Shown here in pieces: positions 23,506-34,844 of a stretch of DNA of 53,948 nt. The position numbers and the translations under genes are program-made. The stretch covers positions 1-53,948 of the forward strand of contig JAIXMQ010000116.1 of the NCBI GenBank assembly GCA_025716855.1, written 5' to 3'. How positions within the stretch are numbered: position 1 is the stretch's first letter; each line of letters begins with the position of its first letter. The notes under the pieces are model-generated. The model ran no database searches, was not told the origin of the DNA, and was given only the letters and a program-made list of their open reading frames with translations. The DNA comes from Pilaira anomala (lineage: Eukaryota > Mucoromycota > Mucoromycetes > Mucorales > Mucoraceae).

Positions 23506-25277
23506 TTTAAAGTTTTAATATCACACAATAATTAATGTATTCTATATAACTAGTACTCTTAACAAATCAAATAAGAGCCGTTTTCTGGCGAGCTAAAGAT
23601 GGGATTTAAAACTGAATGGACATAGGAGCAGGGAAAATTACTCTCCCTTAAATCACCATTAAACTTACTTTTTGGGAATGGTTCAACTAGTAACTTTCTT
23701 GTTTGGGCATATTCGAGACGTAAATTTGATATTGTTGGATTTTTCCTCTAACTTCAGTTTTGTCACCAAAGACCTACGGAACATTCAGGATTGTTGTCAA
23801 CAGAATACCGACAGACCATATAGGATTGCCGTCAATAGAAGACTGTCACACCATTCAGAACATAACATGACTTATAGTTATTTTTATACACTTCTACGTC
23901 TTCTTTCTCAAGCTATCTTCATCGTATCTTCAGCATGTATACCTCAGGTACTAGCTAACCAAAATCTATGCTTGATACTAGTATCGCAAAAAGCTGCAGC
24001 CGGATAGACGCTTGAGTCGCAAGTCTTGATTTGATCGATTTTTTTTTTTTTTTTTTTTTTTTTTTACTGTTTACTGTTTACTGTTATTCCATATTTATTT
24101 TATTTTGGTAGTCCCTTTCTTAAGTTTTCAAAGGTGTATCTCGATTATTATTCTATAAAATAGCATTTAATGGAAATACGAGAGGTGTTAAGTCTGGTAA
24201 GAAACGAGTACAAGTATATATTTGATGGCGACACAGAAGACTAAATTATTCGGGTTATTGTTTCCAAGCTTTTTAATTATCATTGTCACGAGTTCTATAT
24301 TAATATTACTGTTCTGAGAGAATCTATATGGATACTAATGATTATATATATGTAGCTTCGTGTGTAATACAACACGATATAGATCTTACTTCATGCCCTT
24401 TTTTCGATTTATCATCACGTGGTTTATCGAGATATCGACAATTTTTATCTCTCAAATATTAAAAGGATATCGAATAATTTCTTTACGTAAAAAAAAAACA
24501 AAGAACATAATCAGAAAGCTGTTTCTATTTTATTTTCACCTTAAATAATCTATCAGCTTTTTAATATCAGAGGCATATAATTATTTTGTTTCACTAAAAG
24601 ATCAATTTATTATCCATTTGAGGTCGTCTGATAAAAAAAAATCGCATTAATATTTGGATGACATTTTAATACATGTGTTACAATCCCACCCTCAAAAAGA
24701 TACATGTGAGTGAAAGTTAAAGGGAACATATTACTTTATTTAGTTACATGTTTCTCTTAATTTTGTTAAAACGTAACATACAGATAATATTTTTAAATAT
24801 ATGAGTTTACATTAGAGATTAAAATGGAGAGTGTATTTTTGTGTGTGTCAAAGAGAGATTTTTTTTTTTAAATAGAAATAAAAAATTACCACATCTGAAT
24901 TGGTATGTGTGTTCGTGCGGGGGTTATACAAATGTTTTAAAAAAGATTCCAAAACATCTGTTTAATGACCTGTTATATTTATTTGACGGTTACTCTTGAT
25001 TTCAGATTTTATTTATGCTAAAAATGGAAAAACCCAAAAGTTGTTGTATTGTCAAAAGGTCATAGGTTTTTATTCACATGAATAAAGAAAAGGGAAAAAA
25101 ATATACAGAAAGAAAAATAAGAATGTAAAATGCGTATGAAAAAAAAAGAAGTCAGGATAAGAAAAAAAAAGCATATATAAAATCTATATAGAAAAAAGAG
25201 CATAGGCTTATAAAGAGGTATATCATATTTGAGTGTATGCGTGTGTATTAACTTATTTATGTTTTTGGTTTTTCGGT
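23506..25277. other. gene-poor region with a short tandem duplication
   Basis: About 1.8 kb without a supported gene. A 35-base degenerate tandem duplication (AGGATTG...) lies at 23787-23856. A poly-T run lies at about 24041-24065. The 111-codon frame at 23672-24007 spans the duplication and lacks recognisable domains. The region near 25277 would hold the 3' end of the PAS gene. Confidence 0.45.
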
Positions 25278-26474
25278 TTAATTTGATTTCTTATCTGTCA
25301 AATAACTTGATCTGATAGTCTTGTTGATATAAAGTGGAACTGACCAAATATTATTCTCTATTGACACTTTTACAGATGACAATCCATACAAATGATACTT
25401 TTTCTTTTTTTCTTGTGAAAGCAAACTATCGTCTAAAGTTATTTGTTTTTGCTTTTTGATTGATTTATGGAACTCTTCCTTTCTTTCATTCTGGATTTCA
25501 TCTTCTGATGAAAAGTAAATGATTTCATTCATCATCTTGAATGTATAAGTCAAGATATGTGCAAGATATTCAATCATATAAATCTTTCCATGATCTAGAG
25601 CAAGATGCATTGATTCTACTACTTCCATAAATGAGCTTACTCCTAGACTTGTTCCTTCCCAGAGTAACCTCACTGTACCCGATACTAATCCTGTTAATAA
25701 ATAAGGAGTCGCAAAAGATGAAGGGCATTCTGTCTGCTGTTGCTGTTGATATTGTTGTTGCTGTTGTTTTTGTAATATACATCGTGGGTCAGGTCGAATT
25801 ATACAGATTGGTCGGGATTGAGGGTCATAAGCATCATCGCATAATTGTTTTCTAGGAGAATTCATTACAGTAAGTGATACCCATTCGAAATCTTGGTCAG
25901 CGTGATTCTCGTTAGGGTGTATTAAATGAAGCCAACGAACACGGAAAGTGTGATGGGTTCTACGCCGTATGTTGCATAATTTATCACAAAGAGACCGAAC
26001 ATCTGATTCATGAACAAAAGACATGATAGGATGACCTTTTAAATCACGGGTCTGTTGAGGGAATTGAGCGGAAGGGTAAGCATGTTCAATTGTACCGAAT
26101 GGACTAAGACGTAAAATGGTGAATGGCGAGCTAGTTTTTCTTAAAACTGTGTTGACAGGTCGTATAAGCCAATAATCAAGATCTGTGGCGTTTGTAAGAG
26201 GGTCATGATGAATGCATATTTCAAAAGGTGTTTGGCCTAATGATTCATGGCGAAGTGTGAAGCGTTCCTTTTTTTCACTGCTGTCATAATAAAATTGTCT
26301 ACGAGGGTCGAGCAAATTGATGGATCTACCTACAAGCGCTATTGGTTCATAACCTAAAACATCAAAAACTTCGTCTGTTGCTGTAACAATTGTTTGTTTC
26401 TCCTTGCTGACAATCAATAGTGAAGAAGATCTTAAAGGGCAATTATGAAAAGTGTGACAATCAGTAAAAGGCAT
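25278..26474 (-). CDS. PAS-domain protein, intronless
   Basis: A single exon of 398 residues starting at the ATG at 26474 (MPFTDCHTF); an extension upstream in frame is T-rich and unlikely. Two PAS-like regions are visible. One is about 15-100, with SLLIVSKEKQTIVTATDEVF and LGYEPIALVGRSI, which fit the PAS strand-helix-strand start. The other is about 120-220, with SPFTILRLSPFGTIEHAYPS, LKGHPIMSFVHESDV and a C-terminal strand EWVSLTVMNSP. No LOV flavin-cysteine motif (GRNCRFLQ type) is present, so it is not a White-collar photoreceptor. A short polyQ follows at about residue 238, then a Lys-rich C-terminus. Probably a sensory or transcription-related regulator; partner and ligand unknown. Confidence 0.7.
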   Translation of the reverse strand: MPFTDCHTFHNCPLRSSSLLIVSKEKQTIVTATDEVFDVLGYEPIALVGRSINLLDPRRQFYYDSSEKKERFTLRHESLGQTPFEICIHHDPLTNATDLDYWLIRPVNTVLRKTSSPFTILRLSPFGTIEHAYPSAQFPQQTRDLKGHPIMSFVHESDVRSLCDKLCNIRRRTHHTFRVRWLHLIHPNENHADQDFEWVSLTVMNSPRKQLCDDAYDPQSRPICIIRPDPRCILQKQQQQQYQQQQQTECPSSFATPYLLTGLVSGTVRLLWEGTSLGVSSFMEVVESMHLALDHGKIYMIEYLAHILTYTFKMMNEIIYFSSEDEIQNERKEEFHKSIKKQKQITLDDSLLSQEKKKKYHLYGLSSVKVSIENNIWSVPLYINKTIRSSYLTDKKSN

Positions 26475-26867
26475 ATTAAAAGAAATAAAAAGAATAAAGT
26501 TGAAGAAACAGAATTTTTCTTTAGAAAAAAAAAAATAAACCTTTTTATATGTTAGGCTCTCGCGTGGATTTTGGCGGGTTTCACATGAGAAAAAAAAATA
26601 AAGTGGCTCGTACAACACAACATTTAATTAGGAAGTGAAATAGAGAGAAAGAAAAAGAGAGAAAGGTTATCATAGCAAAGCATATGAAAATGCAAATTTG
26701 GAATTAGTAGTCTAGGTTACACAAGAGAACATCTTTTTAATTATATTATTGATCGGAAAGACAACGACACGTTTTTTTTTAACTCGTATTATGATAATTA
26801 TAAACATCAGACAACATCAGCTTGTTTTTTTTAAAGCATATTCAAAAGAATATCGGCTTTATTCTAC

Positions 26868-26871
<4 letters not shown>
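26475..26871. other. upstream region of the PAS gene
   Basis: About 400 bases with A-rich and GA-rich runs (26637-26667), probably including the PAS gene promoter on the minus strand. No motif is recognised. Confidence 0.4.

Positions 26872-26938
<67 letters not shown>
26872..26938. repeat. 67-base poly-T tract
   Basis: An uninterrupted run of 67 T, the longest homopolymer in the window. It lies just upstream of the decayed tyrosyl-tRNA synthetase copy. On the minus strand it would read as poly-A. The length in the assembly may not be exact. Confidence 0.9.
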
Positions 26939-26943
<5 letters not shown>

Positions 26944-26959
26944 CCACGCGTTACAGTAT

Positions 26960-27460
26960 TATTGGTGTATTGATATAAATGGGATCGCTTCTGAATGTAC
27001 GCCAAATTACATGGTTGTAGCGTCATTACGAAATACAATAGAAGAAACAATTAATATAAATGGTACTTCATAAGGCCGAGTTATATTTCATACAGACAAT
27101 ATAAATTTAAGCATTTACATTCCTGGTTATCATTTTTATACTGTCATTGTACCAATACACTTAATACAGTTAATATAATGTATTAAATATCACACATTTT
27201 AAATAGTATCTTTGATAAAGCTAAAAGAACACCAATTACGTACTTCTTATTAAATTATCATATGCAACAAGCTTTAAGTTTCCGGGTAATATAACTGCGT
27301 TTTAGATGCAATTGTTTTGTAATTGGGTTCAACGGAAGGGTAATCTTACAGCCAATCTTGACATGATAACCGATAGTAGAAGATCTGAAAAAGATGACAT
27401 TGAATCAAAAGATTTTAGTATTACCATGGTGTCCACGTTATTATTTCCTTACTGCTGTGT
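26960..27460 (+). pseudogene. decayed partial copy of a mitochondrial-type tyrosyl-tRNA synthetase
   Basis: The clearest part, about 27330-27440, translates to NLTANLDMI...KDDIESKDFSITM, matching NITAGIDMI...TDDIESKAFGITI of the intact synthetase at 28647-30480. The DNA match is close (GATGACATTGAATCAAAAG is identical in both). Upstream, about 27240-27300, YHMQQALSF aligns with YQLLQAYDF of the intact protein. Between these parts the intact gene has an intron that this copy lacks. A weaker resemblance at about 26960-27030 (YWCIDINGIAS versus YCGVDPTAKS) may extend it further. Frames are broken by stops, several residues of the active-site region are lost, and no catalytic protein can result. 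Orientation is opposite to the intact gene. Confidence 0.75.
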
Positions 27461-28646
27461 TTATACTCTATATGTAAATTTATTTCTTGGCAGTTATTGT
27501 TTATAATTTGAAAGCACTCAATGCATATTTTAAAATAAAAATAAATAGATTCGTTACCAATGATATGTTCCTAAATATATTTTAACTTAAATGAAATTTT
27601 TTTATGAGTAAACCTGGTAATAATTAAGTATACAGAAGAATCATTCATATAAGGGTATGTGTGTTCCTTCTTTATGTACATATATAAAGAAGCATGTTTT
27701 GTTTTTATTCAATTTTTTTTTTATGGGGGAGTTTTTTTTTTATAAATCATATAGTTTGTACGCCTTTCCATAACCTATCGATTTAAATAAAAAAGTAACA
27801 TCTGTAAAGAGGGGTAAAGAAAAACGCTATCATTTCAATGTATAATGTAAATAACTTTACTAATAATATATGGAAAGAATGTCTTTTTTATAATAAAAAT
27901 AAAACTTGAGCTTTTTAAGAAGGTGATATTATGACGGAAAGCCAAAATGAAATGTCAAGTCTCACATTAGGTAAAAGACACCGTGCAAATCCAAACCAAT
28001 AAATATCGAAAATTTAAGAACTTAAGGGATTTTATCATTCGTTTTTCTCATCATTACTAAGTCATAGGCTATTTTCAGAAATAGATTGCACGAATGTTTA
28101 CACACTAGCTAAAGCCTGTTTTGCACATACTCAAATTGTAGCTCGTATAACCTTAGAAACTCAAGGGCCCCTATGAAATAAGGAAATCCCTTCGAGTGGG
28201 AATCGTTACAAGCATCAATTATTTTTGTAACTAAAGTGCGGTCAAACCTATTTAATCAACATTATGCTTTAAAGAGTATAGAGGAAACTAAATACAAATG
28301 CATCCGGGACATGTACATTTCCTTAACTAGCAATAAAAATATCATAAATATATAAGATCAATACACTTTTCCGTGTTAAAAATATCTACAATTGATCAAT
28401 ATGTAATATTTGTATGATTTTTTGTGTCAAGGTCCTTCAAAAATACTGATTTAACTAGTGGATTTGACTTAAGAAATTTGTTTCTTTATCTATAAGACCT
28501 TTGGTCAATTCCTTTTAGAAAAGGTCCATTTTTTTTAGCAGTAAGAGATAATCACACTTAAATTAAATAAAATCAAGGCTTAATTTAAAAAGACTATAAA
28601 TTGTGTAACACTCTATTTTACACATTTTTTAATGTGACAAAGATTG
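27461..28646. other. intergenic, no supported gene
   Basis: About 1.2 kb of AT-rich sequence between the decayed copy and the 3' end of the intact synthetase gene. I see no gene, RNA or repeat that I can support. Confidence 0.45.
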
Positions 28647-30480
28647 TTAAATAATTTCGATCAAGTAGTATGAAGATTTGCCTACACGCAAGATACAAAC
28701 TTTTCCATCTATTAAGTCAGATTCTGCAATTGTATGTCTAGTATCAGTAATACGGGTATTGTTAAGATACAATCCACCAGCCTTAATTTTCTTTTGAGCA
28801 TCAGCTAAATATAACAATATTCCCGAGTAAATATATGCGCGTGTAACTTAAACCTTAAAGAACTTACATTTAGACTTTGCAGCATTTGAAATAGATGCAA
28901 TTTTATCTAAACCAGATCCAATGACAGATGATCGTTCCAATTGTACAAATCTGTTTGTATCAGACTTGAAAGCCTCTATAATATGGTCGCCTGATAATGT
29001 ACTCAAATCTCCACCAAATAAAACACGAGTAGCTGTTACGGCTTTACGGAGTCCATTAGCTTTTTTTTTTAGGTAAAAAGAAAAAATCAGCAAATTTTCT
29101 TATGTAATCATATATAATTGTTTCCTTTTTATACCTCCGTGAACAAGCTCTGTTGTTTCGTTCGCAAGTGCAGTCTGTGCAATTCTTTGTTCAGGCGATT
29201 TCTAATAAAGTGATATATAAAGTTTAAAAAACGTTTCTTTCAAAAAGTATCAGCCATTGTTTTTACTTCATGTTGATTCATAATTTCCTGTACTTGTTCT
29301 TTTTTCAAAAAAGTAAACATGCCTAAATATTTACCAACGTCTGCGTCTGCTGTCTTCATCAAGAACTTTTTTTTTTTTTTAAAAAAAAAATAACTTGTGA
29401 GCTTCTAGTTGTATTATGAATATATATTTATAATTACCTGATAAAAATCAAATACGCTAGTCATAGATTCATCTAACCAAATAGCATTACCAGCAGACTT
29501 TCCAAATTTTTCTCCAGTAGATGATAATAAAAGAGGAATGGTAATACCAAAAGCTTTTGATTCAATGTCATCTGTTTTTGTGATACCATTCTCTTCTTCT
29601 TCTACTGTACGTCGCTTCGAAATCATGTCAATACCGGCTGTAATGTTACCCCATTGATCGCTTCCACCCAGCTGAAAAACAATAATAGTAAATTTCATGG
29701 TTATTTTTACTTACTATCTATGAAGAAAAAGAAAAAATTAAAGTGTACCTGAATTCTACATCCATGATTCTTATAAAGGTACCAAAAATCATAAGCTTGT
29801 AATAATTGGTACGAGAATTCTGTGAAACTAATACCTTGTGTAGTTTCCAATCGAGACTTGACACTTTCTTTTGCCAACATGGTATTGACACGTGCATATC
29901 TACCAACTTGTCCTAGAAAATCCAATGCGGTCATGGAATTGAACCAACTGTAATTGTTCAAGACTTTGGGTTTTAAATAAGTAGTTTCTGTAAATCCATG
30001 TTTTTCCGCATAACTGGATCCATTTTTGAAAAATCGATGCAATTGATTTTCAATACCGGCCACATTGGTACTCAAGATATCTTGGGATAAAGGAACACGC
30101 TCTGATTTTCTTCCAGAAGGATCACCAATTGATCCTGTAGCTCCTCCCACAAGAGCAATAGTTTGGTGTCCTCGAATATGAAAGTGTAATAGACCCATAA
30201 GTGTAACCAAGTTACCTAAATGAAGTGACTTGGCTGTAGGATCCACACCACAGTAAATAGCGGTTGGAGAATCTGTCTTTGTGGTTATTTCAGGACTTAA
30301 ATAATTGTCAGTTTCGAAAGAGTGTCTGTCAACTTTTATTTTTTGTTACCTTGTGACATTGGCTACGAGACCTCTATTTGTCATGTCTGTAACAACATTA
30401 GAGTAAGTACCAATAAAACGACTGTGAGATCTCAAAGCGCTTGTCCATTGAGGACTATTGGTACGCTTTAATATGAACAT
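28647..30480 (-). CDS. MSY1: mitochondrial-type (bacterial-like) tyrosyl-tRNA synthetase
   Basis: Charges mitochondrial tRNA-Tyr. Seven exons (30350-30480, 29749-30295, 29438-29671, 29267-29365, 29135-29201, 28868-29059, 28647-28804) give 475 residues. Class I signatures: SLHLGN (67-72; HIGH-type) and GEKFGKS (279-285; KMSKS-type, in the KFGKS form usual for bacterial TyrRS). The tyrosine and tRNA regions YCGVDPTA, GGATGSIGDPSGR, EFSYQLLQAYDF and LGGSDQWGNI are bacterial-type throughout. The C-terminal exon looks like an S4 RNA-binding domain (AQKKIKAGGLYLNN...DGKVCILRVGK). The first ~40 residues are rich in Arg, Ser and Thr with few acids, consistent with a mitochondrial presequence. A decayed copy lies about 1.2 kb downstream in the opposite orientation. 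Confidence 0.93.
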
Positions 30481-31049
30481 TGTAAGTAAAGGAACCCCTT
30501 GCCTTTCAACAGAAGGTTAGTTATTAAGCGGGGTGGACGTGACGGTTTAGACAAGCGTTAAAAGCCAGCACAAGAGCTGTAATGTCTGTTTATGAGTCAA
30601 CGTGATTCTAGTGATGAGTAGAATATGATTCTAAAACATCGATATACGGATTTTAGATATGTGTATAGCTTCAGACAGCTTGGCTCATGTGAGTGATAAG
30701 TCATCATCAACTGTCTTTCAAGAATCTATTCTTGATTAGATATTTTACATCGATATAATGCCATACATTGCAAGGCTACTCGATTATGTAAGTATATCGT
30801 AACATCTCTAATTTTAAAAGAGGCTTATTACTAAATATTAGCATAAAATATATCTTTAGCAAGCTTAATAAAAAATATTTTAAATATTATACAATTTTTT
30901 TTGATTATGCAGCATGTATTTAAGTATACATACATAGTAGAAAAGAGCAAAGATTCATAATAAGAAAGGTTATTCATTCTTGTTTTCTGGACATTAACTA
31001 ACAAAAAAGGAAATAAACAAATACTACTTGTTTTTTTTTGTAAGAATGA
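30481..31049. other. divergent intergenic region
   Basis: About 570 bases between the synthetase start (-) and the F-box pseudogene (+). AT-rich; it must contain the MSY1 promoter. No motif I can name with confidence. Confidence 0.4.
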
Positions 31050-32289
31050 ATGTCGCTTGGAACCTTACCACTCAAGATTCTCAAACTAGTGTTCGAAAAT
31101 GTTGAGGGAAAAGAAATACGTTTCTCAGCCGAAAGAATAAAAATTGTAAAAGCAGATTTTGGAACATATCTATCTGTATATAAATCATGGCAGTCTGTTG
31201 CGCAAGAATTCTTTCATAATACAATCTTTCTGAGTGAGGATTTATTACCATTTATTTTAGAGAATATACCATGTTTTGGGGATAAAGTAGAGTCAATTTC
31301 TGTATGCCAATCCAATATCTCATCTGATGAGCGTGGGTAGTGTAGTTTTGTGTGGCGCGATATTCTTCCCCAGCATCCAAACTTAATATCAGTCTCCTTT
31401 GACTTTACCTATATTTACCATTACCTACATGCTATAGTATGTGGTGGAATAGAGTTAAAGTTTTTGCAACCTTGGTACTCGCAAGCTTTATCTGGAATTC
31501 AATATAAAACATCGTGCAACAATTACAGAGCTTACAATAATTAGATTAGACAATATTCCTAATTATGAAGTATTTGCTGACCTTACCGAATTTATCACTC
31601 AGTTTCCAAATTGACAGTATTAAATTTAACTGGAAGGATCGGGCTACCTAGTAATTCAAACGTTGACCCGTAAACTATTAGAATCAGTACATTATTTAAA
31701 AAAATTCAATATGCGTGATTTCAAACAAATCAGTATCGATTTATCAGAGAACGAGGGGGATTTTTCAAAGTATCATTCGAAGAATTTGGATATTTCAAGT
31801 GTAAGTATTCATGTATTGGATATGGATATAAAGATATTTAAATATATTACAGCAAGATCAAAGAAAGTAGACTACTTGGGTTTAAACATACAGAGGCTGA
31901 TACCAGAAGTGCCACTTTCAAATAGAAGAGCAATATTAAAAGATTTTAAAGTAAGTTAGTAGGAATAAACAGGTTCAAAATAATATATTTTTATCGAGAT
32001 TACTGGTATCTTATAACTAATGATATATGTAGTCGTATTGTTGAACCTATTGATGGTGGTCGTGGTCCTGAAATTTAATGTTTTCTAAGAATTGTTTGAT
32101 TTAGAGCCTGTTGGTGATATTGTAATTACAACAAGATGCACAACATATCAAAAGTATGATATTATTGAATTTGATGAAAATAATTTGGGCGAGTATGATA
32201 CAGACGGATATTCTTCAAGCGGGTATGAATTCGTAGAAAAGTATAGCCCATACACGTTTTGTCATTTCAATGATTTAGAGGAGGTCTAG
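31050..32289 (+). pseudogene. F-box/LRR-like gene with stop and frameshifts
   Basis: The frame starts MSLGTLPLKILKLVFENVEG, an F-box-like N-terminus (LP..IL..VF), then YLSVYKSWQSVAQEFFHNTI, the usual fungal F-box continuation (C/S.SW...A...). It is interrupted by an in-frame TAG at 31338-31340, after which the same frame continues to 31544. Near 31495 the coding sense moves to another frame (ITELTIIRLDNIP, LTEFITQFP), and again near 31612-31660, where LLESVHYLKKFNMRDFKQIS resumes. These are leucine-rich-repeat-like strands. A possible intron at 31951-32088 leads to an acidic C-terminal exon ending at 32289. One stop and two to three frameshifts cannot be removed by plausible introns, so I read it as a pseudogene. 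F-box proteins are SCF ubiquitin-ligase adaptors; many paralogues occur in fungi. Confidence 0.7.
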
Positions 32290-32400
32290 GGATTGCACTG
32301 TTTGCATGTATGTGTTCTAAATAACTAATAACTTAACTTTATATTTTTCTTTAAATAAAAGTGATATTGGAGTGACACAGAAATACCGAAAATAATTCAT

Positions 32401-32407
32401 TGACGTG
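32401..32407 (+). promoter_or_regulatory. UPRE-like element before glucosidase II beta
   Basis: TGACGTG, in the context TGACGTGTCC, lies 62 bases upstream of the ATG. The core matches unfolded-protein-response elements bound by Hac1/XBP1-type bZIP factors. Since the downstream gene acts in ER quality control, the match is suggestive; function is inferred. Confidence 0.35.
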
Positions 32408-32469
32408 TCCATAAAAGAGCTCAAATAGTTTAGAATTCCGAATTCGTCTCTCTTTACTCCTTTTTCAAT

Positions 32470-34459
32470 ATGGTTGCCTTAAAGTTACCGTGTATTTTAG
32501 CAGCTATCACGCTTGTATCAGCCTCTGCTACTATTAAAGGCGTTGCACCAGAAAGTAAATAGAAGAATAATAAAGAAAGTTGTTTTGCAAGCTAACACTT
32601 TATCATAGAATACGATTTATATAAACCTTCTAGTAACGGCCAATGGACTTGCTTGGACGGTTCAAAGGTCATTTCTCATAGTGCTATTAACGATGATTAC
32701 TGTGATTGTGCTGATGGTTCAGATGAGCCAGGCAAGTATATAAATTTTATTTTTTAAAAAAAAGAGAGAGAGATAAAAATAATTATTTACACGCGTATGA
32801 TAATAGGTACCTCGGCTTGTCCCAACTCTTTATTCTACTGTGCTAATATTGGCCATATCCCCGCATACATCAAATCTTATGCAGTAAATGATGGTGTCTG
32901 TGACGAAGCCTGTTGCGATGGATCAGACGAAGACGGTGGATTGATTCAATGTCCTAATATTTGTCAAAAAGTAGGAGAAGCCTATCGTAAAGAACAAAGC
33001 AACCTTCAAAAATCCACTCAAGCAGGGTTAGCAGCTAAACAGCAATTGATTAAAGAAGCAGAGGATCAAGTGACTCAATGGGAAGAGCAAGAGATTAAGT
33101 TGGAAGATGCGATTATTTTGAAGAAATCGAATATGCTTCGTTTACAACGTGAATTGAATGATCTTGAAGCAAAGGCAAAAACCAGTGCCGGTAAAAAATC
33201 AAATGGTTCATCGTCATTAGATATAGCCACTTTGAAACATGATGTTGTGATTCTTCAAAAGGAGTTGGAGATTTTAAAAAATATCTTGGGTGATATGAAA
33301 CGTAATCATAATCATAATTTCCATGATATGGCTGTGAAGAGTGCGATTTCTGGGTATGATGAGTTTATGATTCGTTATGATAGTATCAAGGCAGATATCG
33401 AACAAGATCTTGCTCGAGTTAGTACTGAAAATCATGATGACGTGGAAGAAGATGAGACAGAAGAAAATGAAGTAGATGTTGAAGAATCAGAAGAAGAACC
33501 AGTTATTGATGAAGGTAAAATAAAAAAAAATAAAATAAAAAAAAACGAGAAAAAAAAGAAATATATCTTACATTTTATTTTTAGGTAAGCAACCACTTAC
33601 AATTGGTGAAACACTTCTAGAAAAGTTGGAATCAATGCTTCCAGAAGGATTAAAACAAACCGTGAAGGATGCATTGTTCCCACTTGCCAAGAAGGAAAAA
33701 AAACCAAAAGAAAAAAAAAGTCTTGATAGTAGTATTAGTAACGAAGCAGGTGTGCAAGCTTATTCCTAATATTGTCTTATTTAGAATTTGGCATTAAAAT
33801 AACAACAAAGAAACTAATGTCTTTCTTTTTTAGATATCGAAAAGGCTCGTCAATTGTTTAAAGATGCAGAAAATGAAGTAAATAATTTGAACTCAGAGTT
33901 GGAAAATGTCAAAAAAGATTTAGCAGTAGATTATGGTAAAGATCGAGAATGGTTAAAACTTAAGGACGTTTGTGTTGAAAAGAATGAAGGAGAGTAAGTA
34001 ACAGGAGAAAATTTTATGTTATATTAAAAATTAAAACAACCTATTTTGGTTGCTATAGATACACTTATTCACTTTGTTTCCTTGGTGATGCATATCAAAA
34101 GAGTAATAAGGATAATACTCGTACTTTCTTGGGGTAAAAAATAAAATAAAATTGATACAGAAAAGAAACTAACAAATATCACACACAGTAAATTCAAAAA
34201 GTTTGATGGTGGAGAAGACAACGTATACAAGGTACACGTTCATTCACAAGGTACGCGTTGTTGGAACGGACCTGAACGTAGTGTTCGAGCCAAGATTGAA
34301 TGTGGTTTAAAGAATGAAATTTTGGAAGTATCTGAACCAGAGAAATGTGAATATCATTACCGTATGTTATCTCCCGCTGTCTGTCAATCAAACGATAAAG
34401 TGGAGGAAACACAAGAGAATATCAATAAGAAGAATACACCTATTCACGAAGAGCTTTAA
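32470..34459 (+). CDS. GTB1: glucosidase II beta subunit (PRKCSH/Gtb1)
   Basis: Non-catalytic subunit of ER glucosidase II, which trims glucose from N-glycans and retains the enzyme in the ER. Seven exons (32470-32554, 32609-32731, 32807-33514, 33585-33749, 33834-33993, 34059-34133, 34189-34459) give 528 residues. Order: signal peptide 1-20; two LDL-receptor class A-like repeats ending DDYCDCADGSDEPG and DEACCDGSDEDGG; a long coiled coil about 105-200; an acidic stretch; a second coiled coil; the C-terminal mannose-6-phosphate-receptor-homology domain (YTYSLCFLGDAYQKS ... GTRCWNGPERSVRAKIECG ... CEYHYRMLSPAVC). It ends in HEEL, a variant of the HDEL ER-retrieval signal. Intron 2 (32732-32806) begins GCAAGT, a GC-AG intron; reading on without it gives a stop. 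Confidence 0.93.
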
Positions 34460-34681
34460 AAAATATACAAATATTCAGAAAATAAAAAATAAATAAAAAA
34501 GTACGGTTGATTAAAAAATATATATATATATATAAAAGGGGATCTGTGCGTGCGGTGTAACAAGAATTATATTGTAATAAATAAATAGAAAAGGAGAGTG
34601 AATATATTATATTGGGATAAAAATAATTATGATAATAATAGTGATAATAATAATAAAAAAAAAAGGGGAGGGGGTTGAATG

Positions 34682-34727
<46 letters not shown>

Positions 34728-34844
34728 AGGGCACAGACAAAAACACACAAAAAAAAAAAAAAAAAGAAAAAAAAAAAGAAAGAAAAAGAAAAAAAATATG
34801 TAAAAAAAAAGAAAAGAAAAAGGGAAAATAACTATGTATATATA
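34460..34844. repeat. low-complexity convergent spacer with (GA)n and poly-A
   Basis: 385 bases between two convergent stop codons. It contains a (TA)n run at about 34519-34535, a perfect (GA)n run at about 34685-34724 and A-rich runs to 34820. Frames on either strand through it give only Ser/Leu or Lys/Glu low complexity. Confidence 0.8.

Noticed and set aside
23672..24007. 111-codon plus-strand frame
   Set aside because: It spans a non-coding tandem duplication, has no recognisable domain and no credible start.
25278..26474. White-collar-type LOV photoreceptor
   Set aside because: PAS folds are present but the flavin-binding Cys motif is absent, and there is no zinc finger.
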